A stretch of DNA of 6,224 bases from Lonsdalea britannica (GTDB lineage Bacteria; Pseudomonadota; Gammaproteobacteria; Enterobacterales; Enterobacteriaceae), in the NCBI RefSeq assembly GCF_946477055.1, contig NZ_CAMKXG010000211.1:1-6224 (forward strand). The letters are read 5' to 3'. The translations under genes were made by a program, and so were the position numbers. Below are positions 1-6,113 of this stretch, in pieces. Within the stretch, counting starts at the first letter, position 1, and each line of letters begins with the position of its first letter. The notes beneath the pieces were generated by a model, which ran no database searches, was not told the DNA's origin, and saw only the letters and a program-made list of their open reading frames with translations.

Positions 1-849
1 GGCCTGGAAATGATGGCGAGGATGTGCGATCCCGTCCTGTGCCGCCACCAACTGCAGCTCGTACTGTTTCATTTCACTTGTCATGAGCATGACGTCGTAC
101 ACGGCAGCCGTGGTGTGTTCCAACGCTTTCTCCAGCGCAACGCCTTTGAGCAAGTTCACCAACAGCAAACCGCTGGTCAAATCACCGACGCCCACGGGCT
201 GTTTTTCGCCAAAATCCACCAGCGGGCGGCTGATGTGCCAGGCTTCCGTCGCCGTCACCAGCAGCATTTCGAAGCGGTCCTGACGGTAGGCCGCACGGCT
301 CAAATGTTTCACCAGCACCAGTTTGGGGCCGCGCTGGCATAACTCGCGACACGCCGAGACCGCCTCATCAACGTTATGCACCGTGCGTCCGCTCAGGAGT
401 TCCAGTTCAGGCAGGTTAGGCGCAATGGCGTCACTGACCAATAACGACTGGTTGCAGTGGAAGTCCGTCACGCCGGGGGCGACGATACAGCCTTTCTCAG
501 GCGTCCCCATTACCGGGTCACAGAAATAGATCGCATTTGGGTTGGCCGCTTTGACCTGACGAACGATATCCAGGATGTGCGCGCCCTGCTCGGGTGAACC
601 GATGTAGCCGCTTAATACCGCGTCACAGTCTTTCAGTCGGTCAATGTTGCTAATACCCTGCACAATCTCGGTCAGATGCTCAGCAGGCATGACGCAGCCG
701 GTCCACTGTCCGTACTGGGTATGATTGGAAAACTGCACCGTGTTCAACGGCCAGACGTTGACGCCCATGCGACGCATCGGAAACTCAGCGGCACTATTGC
801 CCGCATGGCCGAAAACGACGTGAGACTGGATCGACAGTATATTTTTCAT
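1..849 (-). CDS. pdxY: Pyridoxal kinase PdxY, 3' end cut by the window edge
   Basis: PdxY is a cytoplasmic kinase of the PfkB/ribokinase-like family that phosphorylates pyridoxal to PLP in the vitamin B6 salvage pathway. I translated the minus strand from the ATG at 849 down to base 1 and found 283 codons with no stop. The protein begins [20 protein letters not shown], as PdxY does. It carries CDPVMG (residues 110-115) and, near the C-terminus, PVGVGD, whose Asp223 is the expected catalytic base of the GxGD motif. The E. coli protein is about 286-287 residues, so only about three residues and the stop should be missing. The start is fixed by an in-frame TAG four codons upstream. The ribosome-binding site is weak: AAGGG lies about 12 bases before the ATG. 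It follows tyrS on the same strand after an 85-base gap that contains a terminator, so it is transcribed by read-through or from its own promoter. I see no good promoter there. Confidence 0.95.
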   Translation of the reverse strand, partial: MKNILSIQSHVVFGHAGNSAAEFPMRRMGVNVWPLNTVQFSNHTQYGQWTGCVMPAEHLTEIVQGISNIDRLKDCDAVLSGYIGSPEQGAHILDIVRQVKAANPNAIYFCDPVMGTPEKGCIVAPGVTDFHCNQSLLVSDAIAPNLPELELLSGRTVHNVDEAVSACRELCQRGPKLVLVKHLSRAAYRQDRFEMLLVTATEAWHISRPLVDFGEKQPVGVGDLTSGLLLVNLLKGVALEKALEHTTAAVYDVMLMTSEMKQYELQLVAAQDGIAHPRHHFQA

Positions 850-892
850 GAACGATTGCTACCCTTGCCCCTGTGTTGCGATTTTTCCCGTT

Positions 893-925
893 ATAAAATA
901 AATAAAGGGAGCATCATGCTCCCTT
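893..925 (-). terminator. Intrinsic terminator after tyrS
   Basis: Reading the minus strand, AAGGGAGC and GCTCCCTT form a perfect 8-bp stem (905-912 with 918-925) around a 5-base loop. The inverted repeat reaches 10 bp if the loop bases are counted. It is followed at once by a T-rich tract, TATTTATTTTAT (904-893). It begins 10 bases past the tyrS stop, the classical position for a factor-independent terminator. On the plus strand the hairpin is followed by CAAAAACG, so it should work only in the tyrS direction. It separates tyrS from pdxY at least partly. Confidence 0.88.
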
Positions 926-934
926 CAAAAACGA

Positions 935-2212
935 TCAGGCTTTCCAGCAAACCAGACAGTAATGTTTCTTACCACGGCGCAACAGCGTGTAACGACCGTA
1001 TAAACGGTCTTCATCACTGAAGGTGTATTCCGCATTGCTCTGCTTTTCACCATTTACGGAAACGGCGTTGGACGAAATCATCGTTCGAGCCTGACCGCGT
1101 GACGGCACCAGCTCAGCGCTGACCAGCGCCTGCTGAAGGTCGGCGCCTTTTTCCAGTTCGATAGTCGGCATACCGTCCTGCGCCAGCTGGGAGAAGTCTT
1201 CCGCCGTCATATCCTGCAACGCGCCGGAGAACAGGCTGTCCGTGATACGACGCGCCGCGGCCAAACCTTCATCGCCATGCACCATCTGAGTGACCAGCTC
1301 GGCCAGCACGTACTGCGCGCGCGGTGCTTTACCGCTGTTGCGGTCTTCTTCTTCCAGCGCGTTGATCTCTTCGATGCTCAGGAAGGTAAAGAATTTCAGG
1401 AAGCGATAGACGTCTGCATCCGCAGTGTTGATCCAGAACTGATAGAATTTGTACGGGCTGGTTTTGCTGGCATCCAGCCATACCGCGCCGCCTTCGGTTT
1501 TCCCGAATTTCGTGCCGTCAGCTTTTGTAATCAGCGGAACCGTCAGGCCGAAGACCTGTTTTTGATTCATACGGCGCGTCAGGTCGATACCGGAAGTGAT
1601 GTTACCCCACTGATCGGAACCGCCGATCTGCAGCTCAACGCCGTGCGCGCTGTTCAGAGAGGTAAAGTCGTAGCCCTGCAGCAGGTTATAGGAGAATTCG
1701 GTGAAGGAGATACCCACGTCGTCGCGGTTAAGACGCTGCTTGACCGCTTCTTTGTTGATCATCTGGTTCACAGAGAAGTGTTTACCGATATCACGCAGGA
1801 ACGTCAGTACGTTCATGGAGCCGAACCAGTCGTAGTTGTTGGCGGCAATGGCGCTGTTTTCGCCACAGTCGAAGTCCAGGAACGGCGCGACCTGACGTCG
1901 GATTTTTTCCACCCACTCGTTCACGGTGTCTTCGGTGTTCAACTTGCGTTCGGTCGCTTTAAAGCTCGGATCGCCGATCAGGCCGGTCGCTCCGCCTACC
2001 AACGCCACCGGTTTGTGGCCCGCCATCTGGAAACGTTTCAGGCAAAGCAGCGGAACCAGATGCCCCAAATGCAAGCTATCAGCGGTCGGATCGAAACCGC
2101 AATACAGTGCTATCGGCCCTTGCGCCAGTCGCTCTGCTAACGCTTCCTCATCCGTTACCTGAGCCACAAGGCCCCGCTCTTGCAATTGTTTTACCAGGTT
2201 ACTACTCGCCAT
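935..2212 (-). CDS. tyrS: Tyrosyl-tRNA synthetase
   Basis: TyrS is a homodimeric class Ic aminoacyl-tRNA synthetase that activates tyrosine with ATP and charges tRNA-Tyr in the cytoplasm; it is essential. The product is 425 residues (E. coli 424) and nearly identical in pattern to the E. coli enzyme. It shows the HIGH-type signature HLGH at residues 48-51, the KMSKS-type loop KFGKT at 235-239, and the tyrosine-pocket residues Tyr37 and Asp182. [11 protein letters not shown] lies at 195-205, and a C-terminal S4-like tRNA-binding domain spans about 358-420. The frame is open 28 codons further upstream. I chose the ATG at 2212 because it gives the family N-terminus [10 protein letters not shown] and has GGAG six bases before it. 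It lies 214 bases downstream of pdxH on the same strand. In E. coli pdxH and tyrS are known to form a complex operon in which tyrS is also transcribed on its own. Confidence 0.98.
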   Translation of the reverse strand: MASSNLVKQLQERGLVAQVTDEEALAERLAQGPIALYCGFDPTADSLHLGHLVPLLCLKRFQMAGHKPVALVGGATGLIGDPSFKATERKLNTEDTVNEWVEKIRRQVAPFLDFDCGENSAIAANNYDWFGSMNVLTFLRDIGKHFSVNQMINKEAVKQRLNRDDVGISFTEFSYNLLQGYDFTSLNSAHGVELQIGGSDQWGNITSGIDLTRRMNQKQVFGLTVPLITKADGTKFGKTEGGAVWLDASKTSPYKFYQFWINTADADVYRFLKFFTFLSIEEINALEEEDRNSGKAPRAQYVLAELVTQMVHGDEGLAAARRITDSLFSGALQDMTAEDFSQLAQDGMPTIELEKGADLQQALVSAELVPSRGQARTMISSNAVSVNGEKQSNAEYTFSDEDRLYGRYTLLRRGKKHYCLVCWKA

Positions 2213-2218
2213 TGAGAA

Positions 2219-2222
2219 CTCC
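2219..2222 (-). promoter_or_regulatory. tyrS ribosome-binding site
   Basis: On the minus strand GGAG stands six bases before the ATG at 2212. It decides between this start and the in-frame ATG four codons upstream, which would place the GGAG inside its own coding sequence. Confidence 0.75.
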
Positions 2223-2247
2223 ATTTTATAGAAAATCGTGTCGTATC

Positions 2248-2267
2248 CCCGGCGTTCGGCTGCCGGG
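2248..2267 (-). repeat. GC-rich hairpin in the tyrS leader
   Basis: CCCGGC (2248-2253) and GCCGGG (2262-2267) are exact inverse complements separated by 8 bases. In the tyrS mRNA they would form an all-G/C 6-bp stem about 25 bases before the Shine-Dalgarno sequence. No T-run follows on the minus strand, so it is not an intrinsic terminator. A role in translation, RNA stability or attenuation is possible but unproven. Confidence 0.45.
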
Positions 2268-2286
2268 AAACGTACTGGTGCCATAA

Positions 2287-2303
2287 TTCCAACCACGTTG
2301 GAA
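2287..2303. repeat. Perfect 17-base dyad between pdxH and tyrS
   Basis: TTCCAAC-CAC-GTTGGAA is a perfect 7-bp inverted repeat with a 3-base centre, 75 bases upstream of the tyrS start. Its size suits either a transcription-factor operator or a small RNA hairpin. No T-run follows it in either direction. I cannot name a binding protein. Confidence 0.5.
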
Positions 2304-2426
2304 CAAAGGATAACCGTCGAATCTGATGCTATACGATAAGCCGCCGATCGCTGTGCGCGGCAGAAAACGCCATAGAATAAAGCGCGGTTAGCGGGAGCGC
2401 CAGAGGCTTGTGCAGGTTTTCGTCCG

Positions 2427-3128
2427 CTACGGCGCGAGACGGTCTATTTGCCAGCCGTTTTCCTGACGTTGATAAAGAAAACGGTCGTGCAGTCGGTGCG
2501 TCCCGCCTTGCCAAAACTCCATGCTGTCGATATGCACGCGGTAACCGCCCCAAAAACTGGGCAGCGGCACTTCGCCGTGTTGAAACTTCTGCTTCAATTC
2601 CAGAAACTTACTTTCGAGGATACCGCGCGCGGAGATACGACTGGACTGTCTCGACACCCAGGCGCCGATCTGACTGTCTTTGGGACGGCTATTGAAGTAT
2701 TTCAATACGTCCAGCGTCGGCAGTTTTTCCGCGTGGCCGATAACCGCCACCTGACGATCCAGCATCTGCCACGGGAAAAGCAGACTGATGCGAGCATTGT
2801 TGGCCAGCTGCTGGGCTTTGCGACTACCGAGGTTGGTATAAAACACCATGCCCTGACGGTCGAAATGTTTCAGCAGGACAATGCGTTGATAAGGTTGACC
2901 CGTTTCATCAACCGTGGCGACACACATCGCGGTGGGATCGCTCAACCGAGCGTCGCAGGCTTGCTTCAGCCAGCGTTCGAACATATCTAACGGATCTTCC
3001 GTCAGATCGCGACGATGCAGCCCGCCCTGGGTGTATTCGCGGCGTAAGTCCGCGATATCGATTTGAGCGGCAGAAGCATCGGGCGTTATCGCAACCGTAT
3101 TACGTGAGGGTTCATTTTCCGTTGTCAT
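2427..3128 (-). CDS. pdxH: Pyridoxine/pyridoxamine 5'-phosphate oxidase
   Basis: PdxH is the FMN-dependent cytoplasmic oxidase that turns pyridoxine 5'-phosphate or pyridoxamine 5'-phosphate into PLP, the last step of PLP synthesis and a salvage step. The 233-residue product carries the FMN-binding segments RIVLLK (82-87), YTNLGSRK (97-104) and QSSRIS (161-166). It also has FWQGG (205-209) and the substrate-binding RLH (Arg212, His214, equivalent to E. coli Arg197 and His199). It ends in the family C-terminus DRLAP. It is 15 residues longer than the E. coli protein (218), and all the extra length is at the N-terminus ([20 protein letters not shown]). No ATG, GTG or TTG start lies between Met1 and the conserved core, and GGAAGGA sits about four bases before this ATG, so the long form looks real. 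A sigma-70-like promoter lies just upstream. Confidence 0.97.
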   Translation of the reverse strand: MTTENEPSRNTVAITPDASAAQIDIADLRREYTQGGLHRRDLTEDPLDMFERWLKQACDARLSDPTAMCVATVDETGQPYQRIVLLKHFDRQGMVFYTNLGSRKAQQLANNARISLLFPWQMLDRQVAVIGHAEKLPTLDVLKYFNSRPKDSQIGAWVSRQSSRISARGILESKFLELKQKFQHGEVPLPSFWGGYRVHIDSMEFWQGGTHRLHDRFLYQRQENGWQIDRLAP

Positions 3129-3169
3129 TGCGTCCTTCCATCACACAAACGGGGGATTAAAGTAAAATC

Positions 3170-3198
3170 ATTCTGCGCCCGCCGGGTGAAAATCTCAA
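3170..3198 (-). promoter_or_regulatory. Candidate sigma-70 promoter for pdxH(-tyrS)
   Basis: On the minus strand TTGAGA (3198-3193, 5 of 6 consensus bases) is followed, after exactly 17 bases, by CAGAAT (3175-3170, 4 of 6). Transcription would start near 3163, giving a leader of about 34 bases to the pdxH ATG. It lies in the 94-base gap after mliC and would let pdxH and tyrS be expressed independently of anmK-mliC. This is inferred from hexamer matches only. Confidence 0.5.
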
Positions 3199-3222
3199 CG
3201 TTGATAGCCCCCTATCTGCCCG

Positions 3223-3531
3223 TTACTTCAGCACACAGTCACCGACGATCAGTTTGCCGTTTCGTTGGATTGTGGCCTGATTGCCGGTACGCACAAAGGT
3301 ATAGTTATCATCGCTGTACCGTGCTCCCGCGCTATCCGCGACCTCTGATAATCGAAGCCGTTCGCCATCAAGTAAGAACGCGACCTGCTCGTGACCCTGC
3401 GTCTGTGTTTGAGTCACCGTCAGCGGCATCGTCCCACATTAATAGTGCATCACGTTGTCCTGAGCAGGCCTGAATTGACTACAGCCACTTACAAGCACCA
3501 GCGCCGTCCCCATCAGCCACATTCTGTTCAT
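3223..3531 (-). pseudogene. mliC: mliC, c-type lysozyme inhibitor lipoprotein, interrupted by an in-frame TAA
   Basis: MliC is a small lipoprotein of the MliC/PliC family that inhibits c-type lysozyme at the cell surface. From the ATG at 3531 (GGAG six bases upstream) the minus strand encodes MNRMWLMGTALVLVSGC, a short lipoprotein signal peptide with lipobox VSGC and lipidated Cys17. Ser18 is compatible with outer-membrane sorting. After residue 30 (DNVMHY) comes TAA at 3441-3439. The same frame then continues without a shift as CGTMPLTV..., through SAGARYSDDNYTF to GDCVLK and a normal TAA at 3223-3225. That is 102 residues in all, near the E. coli length. As I recall it, E. coli has Tyr-Gln-Cys at this point, so CAA to TAA explains the stop. 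Ribosomes would release a 30-residue fragment. Restart at the ATG at 3429 would lack the signal peptide and Cys32, the expected partner of Cys99 in a disulfide. The rest of the gene has not decayed, so the loss is recent or is a base-calling error. Confidence 0.85.
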
Positions 3532-3555
3532 CGCTATCTCCCATCATGATTATTG

Positions 3556-3582
3556 GACCGGAAAGCAGTCTACCAACCGGTC
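3556..3582. repeat. Inverted repeat between anmK and mliC
   Basis: GACCGG (3556-3561) and CCGGTC (3577-3582) are exact inverse complements with a 15-base loop, in the 78-base gap between anmK and mliC. There is no T-run, so it is not an obvious terminator. It may be an RNA-processing or stability hairpin, or chance. Confidence 0.3.
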
Positions 3583-3609
3583 GGATGGGATGAGCTCAGG
3601 AAAGTCCGA

Positions 3610-4722
3610 TTAGTCGGACATTGCAGGATAGATCGCGCCCAATACCGTTTCCCGGCTAGCGCCGGTCACAGAGGGGAGATTTCCGGGCAAGCCCGAGAAC
3701 GTGCGGTAGGCCAGCCAGGCAAAAGCCAACGCTTCCATGTCATCGCCGCTAATGCCAAAGGCATCAGTCGGGCTAACGGCAGTATCAGGCAACAATGCAG
3801 ACAGCCGTTGCATCAAGAGTGGATTACGCGCCCCGCCGCCGCAAACCAGTAATCGTTGCACTCCTCCAGACTGCGTAATCTGCTGGGTGATACTGACCGC
3901 AGAGAGTTCTACGAGCGTGGCCTGAACATCGGCCGGTTTGATCTCAGGGAATGACGCCAGCTGTTGTTCAAGCCAACGTAGATTGAAATATTCTCGTCCC
4001 GTGCTCTTCGGTGCAGGCAGCGAAAAATAGGGATCGCTCAGCATTCGCTGCAACAATCCGTGATGTACTTTGCCGCTCAGCGCCCACACGGCGTCTTTGT
4101 CGTAATCGAGTGACTGATGCTGGCGAATCCATGCATCGAGCAGCATATTGCCGGGACCGGTATCAAAACCAGTGACCGGCTGGCCCGGCAGCAGCAGGGA
4201 AAGATTAGCGATACCGCCGATGTTAAGGATGGCGCGCCGTTCGCTATCGTTGCTCAGCAATGCGTGATGAAAAGCCGGGACCAACGGTGCGCCCTGCCCA
4301 CCCAATGCCATGTCACGTCGACGAAAATCCCCCACCGTCGTGATACCGGTCAAGGCCGCAATCTGATTGTTATCGCCGATTTGCAGCGTACTGGGGGCCG
4401 GGCCTTGAGGCTCATGCCACACGGTTTGTCCATGGCAGCCGATGGCCGTAATGTCTTCCGCCCGCAGCGAAGTCTGCGCCAACAGCGTCTGAACCGCCTC
4501 GGCAAAGAGCCTCCCCAATTGCGTATCCAACTGCCCCACCGCTGACAACGTCACCGCCTGCCCCTGGCACATACCGAGAATCGCCAGTTTGATGACTTCC
4601 GGCATTGGGTGGCAATGGCTGGCGAGCTGAACCACGCGCCCTTCGCCTATCTCGGCCAGAACCACATCGACGCCATCCAGGCTCGTGCCTGACATGACTC
4701 CTACATATCTGCCTGACTGCAT
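3610..4722 (-). CDS. anmK: Anhydro-N-acetylmuramic acid kinase
   Basis: AnmK phosphorylates 1,6-anhydro-N-acetylmuramic acid with ATP while opening the anhydro ring, giving MurNAc 6-phosphate for murein recycling in the cytoplasm. The 370-residue product starts [19 protein letters not shown], with the N-terminal phosphate-binding loop SGTSLDG at 11-17. It also has [11 protein letters not shown] (95-105), [19 protein letters not shown] (131-149), NIGGIANLS (167-175) and FDTGPGN (186-192). Asp187 in the last motif is the expected catalytic base. [10 protein letters not shown] (294-303) and [16 protein letters not shown] (323-338) form the C-terminal ATP-site half. Length and motif order are normal for the ASKHA-fold family. 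The start gives the conserved N-terminus although its ribosome-binding site is modest (AGG about 9-10 bases upstream). It is divergent from slyB and is followed by mliC after 78 bases, with which it probably shares a transcript. Confidence 0.97.
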   Translation of the reverse strand: MQSGRYVGVMSGTSLDGVDVVLAEIGEGRVVQLASHCHPMPEVIKLAILGMCQGQAVTLSAVGQLDTQLGRLFAEAVQTLLAQTSLRAEDITAIGCHGQTVWHEPQGPAPSTLQIGDNNQIAALTGITTVGDFRRRDMALGGQGAPLVPAFHHALLSNDSERRAILNIGGIANLSLLLPGQPVTGFDTGPGNMLLDAWIRQHQSLDYDKDAVWALSGKVHHGLLQRMLSDPYFSLPAPKSTGREYFNLRWLEQQLASFPEIKPADVQATLVELSAVSITQQITQSGGVQRLLVCGGGARNPLLMQRLSALLPDTAVSPTDAFGISGDDMEALAFAWLAYRTFSGLPGNLPSVTGASRETVLGAIYPAMSD

Positions 4723-4754
4723 ATCTGCTTACCTGCGCCTATAGTTAACAGTAA

Positions 4755-4772
4755 GTTAGTCTTATCGCTAAC
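4755..4772. repeat. GTTAG-N8-CTAAC inverted repeat
   Basis: GTTAG (4755-4759) and CTAAC (4768-4772) form a 5-bp dyad around TCTTATCG, 33 bases upstream of the anmK start. The TTAG...CTAA half-sites resemble SlyA half-sites, but the spacer is 8 rather than 4, so I do not call it a SlyA site. Confidence 0.3.
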
Positions 4773-4795
4773 GAAGAGTCTTAGAAAAATAGTCA

Positions 4796-4823
4796 ATCAA
4801 AAAAGCAGGTTACCTTTTTTGAT
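4796..4823. repeat. Long A/T-rich inverted repeat between anmK and slyB
   Basis: ATCAAAAAAG (4796-4805) and CTTTTTTGAT (4814-4823) are exact 10-base inverse complements with an 8-base spacer. A smaller dyad, AGGT-T-ACCT (4807-4815), overlaps the spacer and one arm. The element lies 73 bases upstream of anmK and about 240 upstream of slyB. It could be an operator, a bendable A-tract site or a weak bidirectional terminator. The low GC content of the stem argues against a strong terminator. Confidence 0.5.
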
Positions 4824-4922
4824 GACATGAAATACAGTATTCCGATACCGTCATTCTGGGCAACACGCCTAAAATTGACAGAAATGATGGCTAAAGGGAG
4901 TTCTATCGGGAACTTTGTAGCG

Positions 4923-4965
4923 CGTTTATCATCAATTTAAGCGCGGTGTTTTAACTTAGTGTTTA
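4923..4965 (+). promoter_or_regulatory. Candidate PhoP-type direct repeats upstream of slyB
   Basis: In E. coli and Salmonella slyB belongs to the PhoP regulon, whose binding site is two (T/G)GTTTA hexamers separated by 5 bases. Here CGTTTA (4923-4928), a 5-base gap and AATTTA (4934-4939) have exactly that spacing but imperfect hexamers. GTTTTA (4948-4953) and a perfect TGTTTA (4960-4965) follow with a 6-base gap. The four TTTA cores point toward slyB. The distance to the likely -10 at 4991 is longer than in typical PhoP promoters, so the call is tentative. Confidence 0.35.
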
Positions 4966-4990
4966 AAGTGGAATGGCGCTCAGAACAGAC

Positions 4991-4996
4991 CATAAT
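4991..4996 (+). promoter_or_regulatory. Candidate slyB -10 box
   Basis: CATAAT matches five of six -10 consensus bases and would start transcription near 5003, giving a leader of about 62 bases. At 17 bases upstream stands GTGGAA, which is not a -35 box, and there is no TG extension. Such a promoter would need an activator, which fits the known PhoP control of slyB. Confidence 0.4.
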
Positions 4997-5017
4997 TTAA
5001 ACATACCCTTTTTTTTC

Positions 5018-5040
5018 GCCGGCACCCGGCTGTGCCAGCC
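5018..5040 (+). repeat. Overlapping GC-rich stems in the slyB leader
   Basis: Three 5-bp stems overlap here: GCCGG/CCGGC (5018-5022 with 5026-5030), GGCAC/GTGCC (5021-5025 with 5032-5036) and GGCTG/CAGCC (5028-5032 with 5036-5040). No two can form together. They follow a run of eight T and end 13 bases before the AGGAG ribosome-binding site. They may be a leader structure or only a short GC-rich repeat. Confidence 0.35.
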
Positions 5041-5053
5041 CGACATAGTCATT

Positions 5054-5058
5054 AGGAG
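5054..5058 (+). promoter_or_regulatory. slyB ribosome-binding site
   Basis: AGGAG stands six bases before the ATG at 5065 and nine before the adjacent ATG at 5068. The spacing, and the E. coli protein beginning with Met plus one residue before Lys-Arg, favour 5065. Confidence 0.8.
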
Positions 5059-5064
5059 TTTTTT

Positions 5065-5532
5065 ATGATGAAGCGTTTCATTGTCATTGCCATCGCAAGC
5101 GTCACACTGGCTGGCTGCGCAAACACCAGCACGTTATCAGGCGATGTCTACAGCGCATCGGAAGCCAAGCAGGTTCAAACCGTGACTTACGGTACGGTCG
5201 TTTCTACCCGTCCGGTCCAGATTCAGGCGGGTGAGGACAACAACGTTATCGGCGCAGTAGGCGGCGCGGTTCTCGGTGGATTCCTTGGGAATACTATCGG
5301 CGGAGGCGCAGGACGCAGTCTGGCGACGGCCGCGGGTGCGGTCGCAGGTGGCGTGGCCGGGTCGAGCATTGAAGGCGCAGCGAATCGGACTCAAGGCGTT
5401 GAACTTGAAATACGCCGCGATGACGGCAGCACCATTATGGTGGTTCAGAAACAAGGAAATACCCGCTTTTACTCAGGCCAACGTGTAGCCATGGCAAACA
5501 ACGGCCGGACCCTGACAGTTTCCCCTCGTTAA
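5065..5532 (+). CDS. slyB: Outer-membrane lipoprotein SlyB
   Basis: SlyB is a glycine-zipper lipoprotein of the outer membrane, induced by PhoPQ and linked to envelope integrity. The product is 155 residues, the same as in E. coli. It has a lipoprotein signal peptide (MMKRFIVIAIASVTLAGC) with lipobox LAGC and lipidated Cys18; Ala19 at position +2 does not retain it in the inner membrane. A conserved segment LSGDVYSASEAKQVQ follows (24-38). The glycine-zipper helix pair lies at about 62-104, with GGAVLGGFLGN, GGGAG and GAVAGGVAG, and the C-terminal beta domain GVELEIRRDDGSTIMVVQKQ at about 111-130. The protein ends in the family C-terminus VSPR. No truncation or missing residue is visible. It diverges from anmK and converges on slyA, with a shared hairpin between them. 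The upstream region suggests activator-dependent expression. Confidence 0.96.
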   Translation: MMKRFIVIAIASVTLAGCANTSTLSGDVYSASEAKQVQTVTYGTVVSTRPVQIQAGEDNNVIGAVGGAVLGGFLGNTIGGGAGRSLATAAGAVAGGVAGSSIEGAANRTQGVELEIRRDDGSTIMVVQKQGNTRFYSGQRVAMANNGRTLTVSPR

Positions 5533-5546
5533 CGCTAAACAAACAC

Positions 5547-5572
5547 AATCACCACCCATAGGGGTGGTGATT
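5547..5572. terminator. Terminator hairpin shared by convergent slyB and slyA
   Basis: AATCACCACCC (5547-5557) and GGGTGGTGATT (5562-5572) form a perfect 11-bp stem with the four-base loop ATAG, 14 bases after the slyB stop. On the plus strand the stem ends in ATTT before GGC. On the minus strand it is followed by GTGTTTGTTTAG, which is richer in T. The symmetrical form and its place between convergent genes suggest it stops transcription from both sides. Confidence 0.82.
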
Positions 5573-5675
5573 TGGCACTTCAATTAATTGTTGATAAACC
5601 GTTCAGCCAACTCTCGTCAATAAACGATGGCGCAAATAACTCTCTATTACTTATCCATTTTAGAAATGCATTTAA

Positions 5676-6113
5676 TTAAGATTGGCTCTCATGTAATGAC
5701 AGTATATTTTTTTCCAATCGAGATATAATTACCGTTAATTTATTTACTTCTTCTGGCGTAATGCCATCCAGTATTTCACTGCGCGTTTGTTGTATAACAT
5801 CATTCACCGCCACAATGATTGGATCAGCCATTTCAGTCAAAAGAATACGCTTTGCGCGTCGATCGTGTGTACAAATATGTCTTGTGATCAGCCCTTTATC
5901 TTCCAGCTGGTCCAACGTACGGACTAATGAGGGCTGCTCAATACCAATCGCTTTCGCTAGCTGGATTTGAGACTGTCCGGGGGGCAGTTCATGTATATTA
6001 TGCAAAGTGACCCAATGTGTCTGGGTCAAGTCCAAAGGCTTTAAACGTTGATCAATCAAAGCGCGCCAAACACGTACCAACCGAGCTAAATCAGATCCTA
6101 ATGGCAATTCCAT
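5676..6113 (-). CDS. slyA: MarR-family transcriptional regulator SlyA
   Basis: SlyA is a homodimeric winged-helix regulator that binds A/T-rich palindromes, represses its own gene and counters H-NS silencing at many promoters. The product is 145 residues, normal for the family. The N-terminal part [20 protein letters not shown] (5-24) and the segment [16 protein letters not shown] (29-44) are nearly those of Salmonella SlyA. The recognition helix includes [14 protein letters not shown] (62-75), with Leu63, Val64 and Arg65. The wing carries DRRAKRI (84-90), with the DNA-contacting Asp84, Arg85 and Arg86. Residues after about 95 form the C-terminal dimerisation helix and are much less conserved. 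A GTG directly precedes the ATG. I chose the ATG at 6113 because AAGGAG lies five bases before it and only two before the GTG. A near-consensus SlyA operator lies 15 bases upstream, so autorepression is expected. Confidence 0.96.
   Translation of the reverse strand: MELPLGSDLARLVRVWRALIDQRLKPLDLTQTHWVTLHNIHELPPGQSQIQLAKAIGIEQPSLVRTLDQLEDKGLITRHICTHDRRAKRILLTEMADPIIVAVNDVIQQTRSEILDGITPEEVNKLTVIISRLEKNILSLHESQS

Larger units (their letters stand above)
4723..5064. other. Divergent anmK/slyB intergenic region
   Basis: This 342-base stretch contains no credible gene. From left to right it holds the weak anmK ribosome-binding site (about 4732-4736) and a GTTAG-N8-CTAAC dyad (4755-4772). A 10-8-10 inverted repeat follows (4796-4823), then a perfect but orphan TTGACA (4875-4880) with no -10 box at normal spacing. 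Next come four spaced TTTA motifs (4923-4965), a CATAAT -10 candidate (4991-4996), a run of eight T (5009-5016), a cluster of short GC-rich stems (5018-5040) and the slyB ribosome-binding site. No convincing anmK promoter is visible. Confidence 0.7.

Noticed and set aside
10..1020. Several plus-strand open frames of 66-114 codons opposite pdxY and the tyrS 3' end
   Set aside because: pdxY on the minus strand reads through without a stop and matches its family over its full length; the plus-strand frames have no recognisable content or ribosome-binding sites.
1277..2140. An 287-codon open frame on the plus strand opposite tyrS
   Set aside because: It is the antisense of a nearly invariant tyrS; the product resembles no family and there is no ribosome-binding site. 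Long antisense frames are common opposite GC-balanced conserved genes.
2213..2296. A 28-residue N-terminal extension of TyrS
   Set aside because: The frame is open, but the family N-terminus MASSNL and the GGAG six bases before the ATG at 2212 fix the shorter form.
3223..3429. A separate 68-residue gene starting at the ATG at 3429
   Set aside because: It is the C-terminal part of mliC in the same frame, without a signal peptide or its own ribosome-binding site. It is better described as the remnant downstream of the nonsense codon.
4687..4695. Alternative anmK start at Met10, which is preceded by AGGAG
   Set aside because: The AGGAG is only two bases from that ATG, too close to work, and the shorter protein would lose the conserved N-terminal beta strand.
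4875..4880. Perfect TTGACA as the -35 of a slyB promoter
   Set aside because: No -10-like hexamer occurs 15-19 bases downstream; the nearest candidates are too far away.
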